50,799 nucleotides of DNA from contig JBAWVO010000006.1 of assembly GCA_037147235.1 (NCBI GenBank), positions 1-50,799 of the forward strand, in the 5' to 3' direction. Origin of the DNA: JANXQG01 sp037147235 (GTDB lineage: Bacteria > Planctomycetota > Planctomycetia > Pirellulales > Thermoguttaceae). Numbering within the stretch: position 1 is the stretch's first letter; each line of letters opens with the position of its first letter. Shown in pieces: positions 1 to 8,648 of this stretch. The notes beneath the pieces were generated by a model that had not been told where the DNA came from, did not search any database, and was given only the letters and a program-made list of their open reading frames with translations. Position numbers and translations under genes: made by a program.

Positions 1-1082
1 ATATCGGCATCTTCATAGCCCCCCTTGCCCGCCCAGCCCTTGGCCGGACGGCTACCGGGAGCCTTGGACGGAGCCGGGGCCTTCGACATGACGATGGCCG
101 ACGGGGACGGTTCAGCCAAGGATTTTGGAGCATCTACCATCGGCAGTTCCGATTGACTCGGGGCGGCCGGGGCCGGTTCTGCAGGTTTCAGAGCCGGAAC
201 CGGCGCCGGCTTGGTTTCGGCAATCAATTCGATGGGCGGTGCCACCTTCTTACTCTTTTCATCCGACGGGACAAAACCGCCCTGGCCAGACTTGCCGTAC
301 GAGAAAACCTCCTTGTCCGCTTCGCGGCCAGCCCGATCATCGGCTGGCCTTTCTTCAGCCTTGGTTCGGAACCCCGTGCCATCGCGCATTGCCAGCTTGC
401 TTTCCATTTCGCCACCACCATGGCGAACACTGTCCGCTTCGGTTTTCTTTTCCGGCTCTTTGCCATCGGCAGGCTTGCAACTTTTGTCCTTGGCCAGCAA
501 ATCGTCCGCTCGCGGTTTCTTCGGTTGGCCGGCGGGAGCGGCCCAACTTCCGTCCGTCGTTGAACTCTCGCTCCGCTTTTCGCCAGAAGCGGCAACCGCA
601 GCAGGCTCCTTATCGACCTTGGCAATATTCCGGTTTAGCTCCGGTGGCAGGGGAGAGGTGAAGCTAATGATGATTGCCGTGGCCACAACGACGCCCGACC
701 AGATCAAGGCACGCTTGCTGAACATGCCACGCCAGGAGATCTCGCGCCAGGGGATTCCCAGCGAACCGGTCGAGTCCGCCTTGGGCTGGTTTAGGGAATC
801 AGCGGCACGACCGGCGGATGGCTTGTCGCCTGCATCCTCGGAAAGACGGCTGGGCAGCAGCATCCGCCGCTCGGCGACTTCCAGCACGCGAGTGCTGAGG
901 TCTTCATCCAGCTTTTCCTGGGGTAGTTCTTGTAAGGTACAGCCCAGAGCGCGCAGTTCCTCTAACAGTTGCCTAGCCTCTGGACTGGCGGTCAGGATTC
1001 GCTCGGCGCGGACTTGCTCGTCGGCGGTCAATTCACCGTCGAGATACGCACTGAGCAGTTCTGTGTCAGAAACGTCGTTCAT
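1..1082 (-). CDS. Membrane-anchored anti-sigma factor (C-terminus beyond window)
   Basis: The reading frame starts at ATG 1082 and stays open to the window edge, so the C-terminus is missing. The N-terminus reads MNDVSDTELLSAYLDGELTA, which resembles the helical sigma-binding start of zf-HC2/RsiW-type anti-sigma factors. The usual HxxxCxxC zinc ligands are absent. One membrane segment lies at about residues 124-141. It is followed by a long Lys/Glu/Pro/Ala-rich stretch that is probably periplasmic. The gene begins 41 bp after the ECF sigma factor stop on the same strand, the classic sigma/anti-sigma operon order. By family knowledge it would hold the sigma factor at the membrane until an envelope signal releases it. 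The function is inferred mainly from position, the N-terminal motif and topology. Confidence 0.8.
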   Translation of the reverse strand, partial: MNDVSDTELLSAYLDGELTADEQVRAERILTASPEARQLLEELRALGCTLQELPQEKLDEDLSTRVLEVAERRMLLPSRLSEDAGDKPSAGRAADSLNQPKADSTGSLGIPWREISWRGMFSKRALIWSGVVVATAIIISFTSPLPPELNRNIAKVDKEPAAVAASGEKRSESSTTDGSWAAPAGQPKKPRADDLLAKDKSCKPADGKEPEKKTEADSVRHGGGEMESKLAMRDGTGFRTKAEERPADDRAGREADKEVFSYGKSGQGGFVPSDEKSKKVAPPIELIAETKPAPVPALKPAEPAPAAPSQSELPMVDAPKSLAEPSPSAIVMSKAPAPSKAPGSRPAKGWAGKGGYEDAD

Positions 1083-1123
1083 AATTTGCTTCTTACCTAC
1101 CGTCTGCGACTACGGTCGCAGCA

Positions 1124-1705
1124 TCACTTTTCAACCGCCAAGACTTCTTTTAACTGTTCGCGCAGTTGCATTCGCGCCCGGTGTAGGCGACTTCGCACCG
1201 TGCCCACGGGCAAGTCCAAAATCTCGGCGATGGTCTCGTAACAGCAGCCATCCATTTCGCGCAGTACGATCACCACGCGGTACTCTTCCGCCAACTGGGA
1301 AATCGCGTGCCGCACCTGCCGGCAGCACTCCTCGGACTCCAGCCGCTCGCTGGGACCGTCGGCCGCGTGTCGCGGGTGCCCCCGGACGGAGTTCCTTAAA
1401 TGGCCGCCCGCCAAGGCGATTTGTTCGGCCGATCGCATAGCCCCCCGTCGGCGGTGATGGGTCGCCGCCACGTTGAAAGCGATGCGGTACAGCCATGTGT
1501 AAAATGCACTGATACCCTGAAACGACTCCAACTTGAGGAATGCCTGAACAAAAGCCTCTTGAACTACATCCTTGGCATCCTCGGCGTTGCCAACCACATG
1601 GACCACGGTATTGTGCAGCCGATCCTGGTACTTTTGCACCAGTTGTCCAAAGGCTGCCGTCTGTCCAGCTAGGGCCTGTTTAATCAGTTGGGCATCGTCG
1701 TTCAC
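1124..1705 (-). CDS. ECF-type RNA polymerase sigma factor (RpoE-like)
   Basis: This 193-residue protein has the normal length of an ECF sigma factor. Region 2 includes 'NAEDAKDVVQEAFVQAF' and a 'FYTWLYRIAFNVA' segment. Region 4 includes 'ETIAEILDLPVGTVRSRLHR', a helix-turn-helix for -35 recognition. The linker is long and Arg/His-rich. I chose GTG 1705 (VNDDAQLIKQ) because homologous proteins begin here; the frame is open further upstream to 1828, but that extension looks non-coding. Upstream lies only a weak GTGAGA ribosome-binding site. It is co-transcribed with the downstream anti-sigma gene. It probably directs an envelope-stress regulon that would include its own operon. Confidence 0.9.
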   Translation of the reverse strand: MNDDAQLIKQALAGQTAAFGQLVQKYQDRLHNTVVHVVGNAEDAKDVVQEAFVQAFLKLESFQGISAFYTWLYRIAFNVAATHHRRRGAMRSAEQIALAGGHLRNSVRGHPRHAADGPSERLESEECCRQVRHAISQLAEEYRVVIVLREMDGCCYETIAEILDLPVGTVRSRLHRARMQLREQLKEVLAVEK

Positions 1706-2066
1706 AGCTATCTCACTGTAAGAGACGCGGGAAGGAACCAAAAAGTTCCCGCGACCTCTATCATCTCCGGATAAGCGACCGATGTCAAACCCCCTCTTCC
1801 GGGAATCGTGGAACCTACATACTATCATGTCGTTCGTCGGCCTTGATCGTCGAGTGGTGTACTGATAGCATTGCTGTTAGTATGCCGCCTTACGATCAAG
1901 GCCGATTAACGAGATTACCCATCGCCACAATCTTTCCATGCTGTGTATATACCCCAAATTCATGGTTACCACCTTTTCTCGGTCTTTCCTCTCACCATTC
2001 TCTTTTCGGAGGCGCAGGGTGCAACGCACAGCGGAACACGACGGACGTTTTATTCGGATTTCCTTC
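1706..2066. other. Divergent intergenic region
   Basis: This gap lies between the ECF sigma gene (minus) and the degraded secreted ORF (plus). It should hold the sigma operon promoter. I could not fix -35/-10 boxes with confidence and see no RNA gene. Confidence 0.4.
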
Positions 2067-2279
2067 ATGGGTCTTGCAATCTTCGCAGCTTTCGGGCTGC
2101 TGAACGCGACGGTTCGCGGCGAAGAGAATCCACCTACCAAAGACAAACCGGCGGCCTCAACGGCTCTCCGCCAAGTTTGTGGTGCGGGCGTCTCGCCTGC
2201 CTGGTTCAACCACAACATCTTGGGCAGGCGGGACGCCCGCACCACAATTATCCGCAAACCCGGCGGAGAGCCACAATAA
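2067..2279 (+). pseudogene. Signal-peptide ORF truncated by a palindromic repeat
   Basis: The frame starts with MGLAIFAAFGLLNATVRGEE, a convincing Sec signal peptide with an Ala/Arg-Gly cleavage region. After about 35 residues it runs straight into the palindromic element at 2178-2246. There the translation becomes 'CGAGVSPAWF...GRRDARTT', typical of translated planctomycete intergenic palindromes. The ORF ends at 2279, 25 bp before the next gene. The likeliest reading is the 5' remnant of a secreted-protein gene whose body was lost when the repeat inserted. It could instead be a short expressed leader ORF. No ribosome-binding site is evident. Confidence 0.4.
2178..2246. repeat. REP-like palindrome (24-bp arms)
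   Basis: Arms at 2178-2201 and 2223-2246 are inverted copies that match at 23 of 24 positions, with a 21-bp loop. The core is GGCAGGCGGGACGCCCGCAC. The shape is that of a REP/RAYT-type hairpin. Its two arms give the recurrent peptides 'AGVSPA' and 'RRDART' when translated. Confidence 0.8.
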
Positions 2280-2304
2280 CCGATCAACACCCGAAGGATT
2301 TTCC

Positions 2305-3315
2305 GTGCGATACGCGAACCTTAGCATCGTAGCGTTCTTTGTCCTAGCCCACCTTTGTTTCGCCGCCGGCAAGCCGAAGGGAGGCAAGGTCCACCTCACA
2401 CAGCCCATCCTATTCGGCACGCCCGAGTCGGATAAGATTCTGGCGAGCCTGCAAATCTTTCCGCCTGATAATCCCTGGAACACCGATGTTTCTCGCTGGC
2501 CGCTACACCCCAATTCGCGGAACATGATTGCCGGCATCGGCCCCGGCAAACCGCTGCACCACAACAGCGACATGAACTGGGTTTTTGTTCCACCAAACCA
2601 AAAACGGGTTCCCATCCGAATCGTGGACTACCCGGGCGAGTCGGACAAGGGGCCGTTCCCAATTCCCGACAACCTGCCTATCGAGAACTGGCCGGCTGGC
2701 TACAAGGCGGACCTGGACGGTGCGCAACGCGACGTGCTACATCGGGGCGGCGACCGCCACGGCATCATCATCGACCCGACCCGTGGCCTACTGGTGGAGT
2801 TCTATCAGGCCCTCAAAACGCCCACCGGCTGGCAGTGCGCGCAAGCCTCGGTCTTCGACTTGAAATCAAACAAGCTACGGCCGGACGGGTGGACTTCGGC
2901 CGATGCCGCCGGCCTGCCGATCTTTCCCGGCACCGTGCGGTTCGACGAGTTGCAACGGGGCATGGTCGAACACGCCATTCGCGTCACCGTCCGACGCAGC
3001 CGCAAAGCCTACGTCTACCCGGCCACCCACCACGCCGGTCACGGCAACGACCCAAATCTACCCCGCATGGGCGAACGTATCCGGCTACGGAAAGACTTTC
3101 CCATTCAGGGATACCCGCCGCATGTCCAGGCCGTCTTGAAGGGCCTCAAAAAGTACGGGATGCTCGTTGCCGACAACGGCATGGATTGGTTCATTTCCGT
3201 CGCGCCCGATTCTCGCATCCCACAGATGAACACGGCCTTTGCCACAGTCAAGGGATCAGACTTTGAAGTCATCATTGCCCCAGGTAAACAGACCCCCTCG
3301 TCGCAAAAGAACTAA
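2305..3315 (+). CDS. Secreted protein of unknown function
   Basis: I do not recognise this 336-residue protein as a named family. It starts at GTG 2305, preceded by AAGGA at 2294-2298 with about 6 bp spacing. The first residues (VRYANLSIVAFFVLAHLCFA) form a Sec signal peptide ending at Ala-Ala-Gly. The mature part carries 'PPDNPWNTDVSRWPLHPNS' near residue 55, 'HRGGDRHGIIIDP' near 145 and 'YPATHHAGHGNDPNLPRMG' near 240. The conserved-looking His, Asp and Arg clusters suggest an enzyme or binding fold, but I cannot name a reaction. An in-frame extension up to 2179 overlaps the palindrome and is rejected as non-coding. The gene stands alone and converges on the downstream sigma factor, with a terminator hairpin between them. 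Confidence 0.85.
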   Translation: MRYANLSIVAFFVLAHLCFAAGKPKGGKVHLTQPILFGTPESDKILASLQIFPPDNPWNTDVSRWPLHPNSRNMIAGIGPGKPLHHNSDMNWVFVPPNQKRVPIRIVDYPGESDKGPFPIPDNLPIENWPAGYKADLDGAQRDVLHRGGDRHGIIIDPTRGLLVEFYQALKTPTGWQCAQASVFDLKSNKLRPDGWTSADAAGLPIFPGTVRFDELQRGMVEHAIRVTVRRSRKAYVYPATHHAGHGNDPNLPRMGERIRLRKDFPIQGYPPHVQAVLKGLKKYGMLVADNGMDWFISVAPDSRIPQMNTAFATVKGSDFEVIIAPGKQTPSSQKN

Positions 3316-3363
3316 TCTGCTGGCGTCCTTTGTACTCGCAAGTCCAAAGAATTAAAGAAAACG

Positions 3364-3394
3364 ATTATGGACCGACGAATCCATAATTGTTGTT
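3364..3394. terminator. Probable bidirectional intrinsic terminator
   Basis: A perfect 8-bp stem ATTATGGA/TCCATAAT (3364-3371 and 3380-3387) is followed by TGTTGTTTT on the plus strand. On the minus strand it is followed by CGTTTTC. It sits exactly between two converging genes, so it can stop both transcripts. Confidence 0.7.
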
Positions 3395-3412
3395 TTCTCC
3401 AAGAAAGTCTAT

Positions 3413-4888
3413 CTATGCCCTTCGCCTTGCCGTGCTTTTGCGGCCGCGGGGATCGCTAAGGTCGTCGCATTGCTTGATCGCGGCGACGGCGTCCATGAGA
3501 CGCTCGGGGGACTCGTGAAAGAACTGGATGAACTGCGAGGCGTGCTGCGGCTGTCGCAGTTTCGACATCGCACTCTCTTCGATCTGCCGAATCCTTTCCT
3601 TACACACTCTCAGCGTCTTGCCAATGTCGCCGAGGCTCAGCGGTTGCTCGCCCTGCAGGCCGTAGCGCATCCGCAATACCTGCCGCTCGCGCAGGTCGAG
3701 ATTGCCGAGAATCTCGTCGAATCGCCGTTCAAGGCTGCATTGATCGAGACGGGCACTGGGACACTCCTGGCGAGGATCGGCAATCCGTTCGGCCAGCGTC
3801 CGCGATCCTCCCTCCACACCCGACCCGTCGATCGATAGCGGCTTCCTCTGTAGGCGAAGAAGGCTCTCCATTTCGCGAGATTCGATGCTCACAGCGTCGG
3901 CCAGATCTTCGGTGCAAGGCACGACTCCGCTGGTCTGTAGATGCCGCTCCCTGGCATGCTGGATCCTGTCAAGCTTCCGTGTCATGACATACGAGGTCCG
4001 AAATCCGTTTCGGTGCCGCACGAGCGCACGCTGGATCTTTTGCCGAATCCACCAGTAGGCATACGTTGAGAAACGATGCCCCCGTGCCGGATCGAACTTA
4101 TCAACCGCTCGCATGAGGCCGAGATTACCCTCCTGGATCAGGTCCAGTAGATCGTCTTGCGTCGTGGCATATTGTTTTGCAATCGATATAACCAAACGCA
4201 GGTTTGGTAACATAAAAGCATGACCGGCCGCCTCGTACTCACGGCAAAGCCGGCGAATATCCACCAGCCGACGCGGGAGCGATTTGGGGCTTTCTCCGGT
4301 GAGGCGAACCAGTCGCTGCAATTCCCCTTCGGCTTCACGTCGCCGCACCGCGTTGGCGGGCGTTGGATCGAGTATCTTGAGCTGCACCACGGCATCCGTC
4401 ATTCGTACGACGATGCGCGACAGGCGGGCCAAGGGCTTCTTCAACAGAACGCCCTGGAACCGGAGATTTTGAATTTGTCGTGCGGCCGCTCGGCGGCGGC
4501 GAAAGAGTGAGTGTCGGGCATCTCTCCGACTTTCGGCCGTCTGTTGCCGATCCTCAATGATTCGCAGATCCTGGCGGTTCTTGCGCAACGTCCGTTGTAG
4601 CACTTTCACGCCCGCCTGCAGGCGATTGTAGGCATCCAGACGCGCGGCCCTATCGATTCCTTGCACATTGATGACGTGGTCGATACGCAGCTTGTGTTCG
4701 GCGGCTTTCCTTGCCGCGGCCAACACGACGCGGAGTGAGTAGTCGTTCGCCAGAAGTCGGGTAAGGAACGTGCGACGTGTCTGGCATACCTTTTCGGCGG
4801 TCGCCACTTCGTGTTCGCGACTGAGCAGCGGAGTCATGGCGATCTTCCGCAAATACATTCCCATTTCGTCGGGGGTACGTGTTAACAT
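3413..4888 (-). CDS. RpoD-like sigma-70 factor with long non-conserved insert
   Basis: The 491-residue protein begins with a region 1.2-like segment, 'YLRKIAMTPLLSREHEVATA' (residues 12-31). About 195 residues of basic, helical sequence follow. Region 2 starts at residue 229 with 'NLRLVISIAKQY', 'DLLDLIQEGNLGLMRAVDKF' and 'HRFSTYAYWWIRQKIQRAL'. Region 3 follows, then region 4 with 'LRERQVLRMRYGL' and 'VCKERIRQIEE' near the C-terminus. ATG 4888 is chosen because GGAGAAAAAGCT precedes it; the frame is open to 4966. With this start the first region 2 residue falls at exactly the same position (229) as in the second sigma factor at 35953-37380, so the two are paralogs. They are likely alternative housekeeping-type factors rather than RpoD itself. 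Confidence 0.92.
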   Translation of the reverse strand: MLTRTPDEMGMYLRKIAMTPLLSREHEVATAEKVCQTRRTFLTRLLANDYSLRVVLAAARKAAEHKLRIDHVINVQGIDRAARLDAYNRLQAGVKVLQRTLRKNRQDLRIIEDRQQTAESRRDARHSLFRRRRAAARQIQNLRFQGVLLKKPLARLSRIVVRMTDAVVQLKILDPTPANAVRRREAEGELQRLVRLTGESPKSLPRRLVDIRRLCREYEAAGHAFMLPNLRLVISIAKQYATTQDDLLDLIQEGNLGLMRAVDKFDPARGHRFSTYAYWWIRQKIQRALVRHRNGFRTSYVMTRKLDRIQHARERHLQTSGVVPCTEDLADAVSIESREMESLLRLQRKPLSIDGSGVEGGSRTLAERIADPRQECPSARLDQCSLERRFDEILGNLDLRERQVLRMRYGLQGEQPLSLGDIGKTLRVCKERIRQIEESAMSKLRQPQHASQFIQFFHESPERLMDAVAAIKQCDDLSDPRGRKSTARRRA

Positions 4889-5140
4889 AGCTTTTTCTCC
4901 GTGGCTACTGAGCCCTCTCTGTATTGTTTGACGCACTGCGTGAACTTGATTTCTTAATAACTGCAATAAGGAACTGAAGGGTATATTGATGCGATGGGTT
5001 GGATCGATCCAGGACCATGTCCCGTGGAGGCTGTCCCTGGGGAGAAGAACCTCCGGGCGTCACCCCTGCGGACTGCGGGGGCTGGGTACGCTCTGGCGAC
5101 GCTCCGGAGGGTTCCTTTTCCAACATGATTCATGGTCCTT

Positions 5141-6646
5141 TCAACTCCGAATCACCAGGAAGCGGCTTCCTTGTGTCGTGCGGACCAGGAGCAACACTCC
5201 CTTCGCCAGGGACTTTTCGTCCAATGCCCTGGATAGATCCTCGACGTTCTTTATGGGAGCGCGGTTGGCTTCCACGATAACCGCACCGCTTGTCAAGCCC
5301 GCCCGTTCCGCAACACTACCGGCTTGAACATCGGTCACAACGACGCCTTGCTCGGCCTTGATCTGGAGTTTGGCCGCCAGATCGTGGGTGAGGTTTTGGG
5401 CTTCGATCCCAAGCTTTTCCAGCGTTGCCCCGCGGACGGCATTGTCGCCCGTGGCAACCGCATCGCCTGCCATCTCGGTGGGGCTGATCTTCAACTCCAA
5501 ACGCTTGCCTTCGCGAAGGACGACCACACTCTGCTCCTTGCCAATCGCCGACTGCTCGACCAGTCCCTGGAGTTCCTGCGGGCTGGCGACGGCCTTCCCG
5601 GCAAACTCCACGATCACATCGCCGGCCTTGAAGCCGACCTTGGCTGCCGGGCTGTCTGGACTAACTCCGGCCACCAGGACACCTTCATGCGTTTTCACGC
5701 CGAACTGCTGGGCCAAATCGTGGGTTAAGGGCTGGATCATCACGCCGAGGCGAGCGCGATGGACGGCATCGCCGTCGGTCAGTTGCTTGGCAACCCATTT
5801 CGCAAGGTTGATCGGTATGGCGAAGCCAACGCCTTCGTTGCCGCCGCTGCTGGACGAAATCGCCGTATTGATGCCAATGACTTCGCCGTCGAGGTTCACC
5901 AGCGGTCCACCGCTGTTGCCGGGGTTGATCGCGGCGTCGGTCTGGATAAAGCTTTCACGTTCGTTGAGACCGATTCCACGGCCCTTGGCACTGATGATTC
6001 CCGCAGTCACGGTGCCTTCCAGGCCAAACGGATTGCCCAAGGCCAGCACCCAATCACCAACTTCCGCTTCATCGCTGTTACCCAACTTCGCGGCCGTGAG
6101 GTTATCGGCACCCTCAATCCGCAGCACCGCCAAGTCGGCCTTGGGGTCGATATGAACCTTGTTGGCCTTGTACTCGCGACCGTCATGCAGGCGGACCGTG
6201 ATCTCGCGACCGTCACGGACGACGTGAGCGTTAGTGAGAATCACTCCCGAGACGTCGACGATCAGCCCAGAACCCAAGCCGCCTTGGCCGTGGTGAGGTG
6301 TCCGCGGCATGTTCTTAAAGAACTTCCGCAGTTCCGGCATATTGCCGAACGGTTCGCCGAACTGTCGCTCGAACGAATCGTCATCGCCCGGCGTCTGGCC
6401 TTGGAGCTTTACGGGCATGGCCGCCTCGCTCTTGATCATCACTACCGCGGGCTGTACGGCCTTGACCGCCTCGCGGAAGCCTTGCGACAGTGCCCGGGCG
6501 GGGCCTGCAGCCGGATTTTTGCTCGCACTGGGCATGATCGCACCAATGCTTGCCAGCGATGCCGCGAACACGAGGCCGCACATCACCGGCACGACGACGG
6601 CCTGAAACGGCCGCCGATTCCACACATTACTTTTCAGAAGACTCAT
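5141..6646 (-). CDS. DegP/DegQ-type periplasmic serine protease with two PDZ domains
   Basis: The 501-residue protein has an N-terminal signal/anchor at about residues 14-37 and a trypsin-like domain. The catalytic triad is visible as His141 ('TNAHVV'), Asp171 ('DPKADLAVL') and Ser245 ('NPGNSGGP'). Two PDZ domains follow, at about 295-390 ('LGVMIQPLT') and 405-500. Length and domain order fit the Do family, which degrades or refolds misfolded periplasmic proteins. The start at ATG 6646 follows GAAAGG with 8 bp spacing; a GTG at 6655 is the alternative. It is divergent from the histidine kinase gene. The family is often controlled by ECF sigma or two-component systems, and both are adjacent here, but control by them is inference. 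Confidence 0.93.
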   Translation of the reverse strand: MSLLKSNVWNRRPFQAVVVPVMCGLVFAASLASIGAIMPSASKNPAAGPARALSQGFREAVKAVQPAVVMIKSEAAMPVKLQGQTPGDDDSFERQFGEPFGNMPELRKFFKNMPRTPHHGQGGLGSGLIVDVSGVILTNAHVVRDGREITVRLHDGREYKANKVHIDPKADLAVLRIEGADNLTAAKLGNSDEAEVGDWVLALGNPFGLEGTVTAGIISAKGRGIGLNERESFIQTDAAINPGNSGGPLVNLDGEVIGINTAISSSSGGNEGVGFAIPINLAKWVAKQLTDGDAVHRARLGVMIQPLTHDLAQQFGVKTHEGVLVAGVSPDSPAAKVGFKAGDVIVEFAGKAVASPQELQGLVEQSAIGKEQSVVVLREGKRLELKISPTEMAGDAVATGDNAVRGATLEKLGIEAQNLTHDLAAKLQIKAEQGVVVTDVQAGSVAERAGLTSGAVIVEANRAPIKNVEDLSRALDEKSLAKGVLLLVRTTQGSRFLVIRS

Positions 6647-7178
6647 CACAATCACCTTTCAAAACATGGCGCGACACGGCACTGTCCAAGACGCCTTGGG
6701 CGGCTGCCGGCCGCAGGTTGGAAAAAATTAAAAAAGGTCGCATTGACCGCCGACACCAGAACGGTGCCGGCCGCTAGCGGTGTCAATACGACCAGGGTGG
6801 GTACGGTTAGGTAGGGTCGAATGATGCAAGACTTTTTGGGATTTCAACGCGGTTCACATCATTCGGCTCCTTCATAAATTCGTTACGTCCGGCATAATGC
6901 ACAGCGTGTGCCAAACTTCGTACAATAAGAGGAAGTGGCTACAATATCAGGAGATCATCGCGTAGAATGGCATGTGCGGCCCTCGTGGGGAAGTTTTGGA
7001 TCGCGGCAAAACGCCACGGTGGGGCAAAACGCCACAACTTAGGATCAGCGCATCAATAAGTGTCGCAAGAAAAGTAGCAGGCACACTCCGTGTGCCGTCC
7101 GCCCCCGCTCGGCGAGGGGGCAAAACACGACAGTTATTGATGCGCCGATCCTTACAGCGGATAACCAAGGGATTCACT
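6647..7178. other. Divergent intergenic region between protease and kinase
   Basis: This region holds the promoters of both divergent genes. There is a 9-bp inverted repeat CGAATGATG/CATCATTCG at 6818-6826 and 6857-6865, a possible operator with half-sites about 39 bp apart. A short direct repeat with the word GGCAAAACGCCAC lies around 7003-7036. Copy A of the 112-bp element is at 7041-7152. I see no gene here. Confidence 0.5.
7041..7152 (+). repeat. 112-bp terminal-inverted-repeat element, copy A
   Basis: The element runs from AGGATC to GATCCT, with imperfect terminal inverted repeats of about 25 bp (consensus AGGATCGGCGCATCAATAA plus STGTCG). Inside is a perfect hairpin GGCACAC-TCC-GTGTGCC and a C5/G5 stem. 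It is too short to code for protein. It ends 26 bp before the histidine kinase start codon, so it lies in that gene's 5' untranslated region. Confidence 0.85.
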
Positions 7179-8648
7179 ATGCGGGTTGCACTCAAACTCG
7201 TTCTGGCTTTCATGCTGGCGAATAGCGTGATGGCCGGCATTTACGGATATCTGGCTGTCCGCCGCGAAGTGGTCCTTTTCCAAAAGCGCGCCGCCGCCGA
7301 TGCCGAAGAGATGGGCCCCGTCGTGGAAAAGCTCTTAGCCGACGCGTGGCGCACCGAGGGTGATCGCGGCATGCGGGAGTCGCTCCGCAGGATCAGCGGC
7401 TCCGGGCAACTGCCGTTGCGGATCCGCTGGGTATGGTTCGATGCCAAAGCCGAGGCGGAGTTTCGTCCGACAGCCTCTGCCGAGCAGATGACCTCGATCG
7501 TTATTCAGGAGCACATTGCCATCGAGACCGCTGAGCCTGATGGCATCTCTTACTTGCACGTCTACTGGCCGGTGGCATTGACCGCCGAACGCAAGGGCGG
7601 AGTGGAATTCACCCACCCCACGACCGAACTGGAAGTCAACAAGCAGGAGATCATCCAGCGCACCGCGCTACTGATCGGTGGCATGCTCTTAATCAGTGGG
7701 CTGTTGGCCGTCATTCTCGGAGTTCGTTTGGTGGGACGCCCGCTGGAACGACTGATTGCCAAGGCTCGGCGGATCGGCGAGGGGGATCTGGAAGGCCCCG
7801 TCTACCTGCACTCCCACGATGAACTGGCGGAATTGGCCGAGAACCTCAATGCCATGTGTACGCACCTGGCCGAATCCCAGACCAAACTCCGCCAGGAAAC
7901 CGTTGCTCGGATCACCGCCCTGGAGCAGCTTCGCCACGCCGATCGATTGAAAACCGTTGGCCGGCTGGCTTCGGGCATCGCCCATGAACTTGGCACTCCG
8001 TTGAATGTCGTCGCCGGCCGGGCGGGGCTGATCGGTTCCGGTAAGCTCGATGCGGAACAAATCGCCGTGAGCGCCGCGGCGATCAAACGAGAAGCCGATA
8101 AAATGACCACGATCATTCGACAGTTGCTCGATTTTGCCCGGGCCAGCACGCCTCGCAAGGTTCCGGTCGATCTGCGGTCGGTTGTCCGACAGACGATCGA
8201 CATGATCGATTCGATTGCCGAGAAGCAGAAGGTCCAATTGATCTTCGAGTCCGATGCGAATGAGGCCATCGCCGAGATCGACGCCGGGCAGATCCAGCAA
8301 GTGTTGACGAATCTCTCCATCAACGCCATCCAAGCAATGCCCCAGGGCGGCCAAGTGCGGTTTCTCGTCCGCCACCGCATCGGAAAATCGCCGGAGGGTA
8401 GCAGCGACAGCCCGTCGACTTTCTACGCAGTTGAGATTCACGACCAGGGAGTCGGCATTCCCGCGGAACACTTGCCACAACTCTTTGAACCGTTCTTCAC
8501 CACCAAGGAGGTCGGTGCCGGCACCGGTCTGGGCTTGTCGATCGCCTACGGTATCGTACAGGAGCACAGTGGCTGGATCGACGTGACCAGCCGAGTCGGC
8601 GAGGGGAGTTGCTTTACCGTTTTTCTGCCGGAGGGAAACAAGCCGTGA
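7179..8648 (+). CDS. Sensor histidine kinase with HAMP domain
   Basis: The 489-residue protein has two membrane segments, at about 6-26 and 161-184, bracketing a 135-residue extracytoplasmic sensor region. A HAMP linker lies at about 185-235 and the HisKA dimerisation domain at 250-315, with the phospho-acceptor at His269 ('ASGIAHELGTPLN'). The HATPase domain shows the N box ('NLSINAIQAM'), G1 ('DQGVGIP'), F box ('FEPFFTTK') and G2 ('GTGLGLSIAYG'). ATG 7179 has AAGGGA at 7167-7172. An in-frame extension back to 6972 only translates the 112-bp repeat and is rejected. Its stop overlaps the start of the response regulator (GTGA), so the pair is coupled. The architecture matches NtrB/ZraS-type kinases that feed NtrC-type regulators. 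Confidence 0.95.
   Translation: MRVALKLVLAFMLANSVMAGIYGYLAVRREVVLFQKRAAADAEEMGPVVEKLLADAWRTEGDRGMRESLRRISGSGQLPLRIRWVWFDAKAEAEFRPTASAEQMTSIVIQEHIAIETAEPDGISYLHVYWPVALTAERKGGVEFTHPTTELEVNKQEIIQRTALLIGGMLLISGLLAVILGVRLVGRPLERLIAKARRIGEGDLEGPVYLHSHDELAELAENLNAMCTHLAESQTKLRQETVARITALEQLRHADRLKTVGRLASGIAHELGTPLNVVAGRAGLIGSGKLDAEQIAVSAAAIKREADKMTTIIRQLLDFARASTPRKVPVDLRSVVRQTIDMIDSIAEKQKVQLIFESDANEAIAEIDAGQIQQVLTNLSINAIQAMPQGGQVRFLVRHRIGKSPEGSSDSPSTFYAVEIHDQGVGIPAEHLPQLFEPFFTTKEVGAGTGLGLSIAYGIVQEHSGWIDVTSRVGEGSCFTVFLPEGNKP

Noticed and set aside
211..1440. Long plus-strand ORF (409 residues) across the anti-sigma/sigma genes
   Set aside because: It is antisense to two recognisable genes, is Ser/Arg-rich without domain features and lacks a ribosome-binding site.
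4905..5126. 73-residue minus-strand ORF between the sigma factor and the DegP-like protease
   Set aside because: Low-complexity Pro/Ser sequence, no ribosome-binding site and no family resemblance; treated as intergenic.
6647..7178. Sigma54 promoter controlling the protease or kinase
   Set aside because: I looked for GG-N10-GC with TGGCAC/TTGCW context on both strands and found no convincing match.
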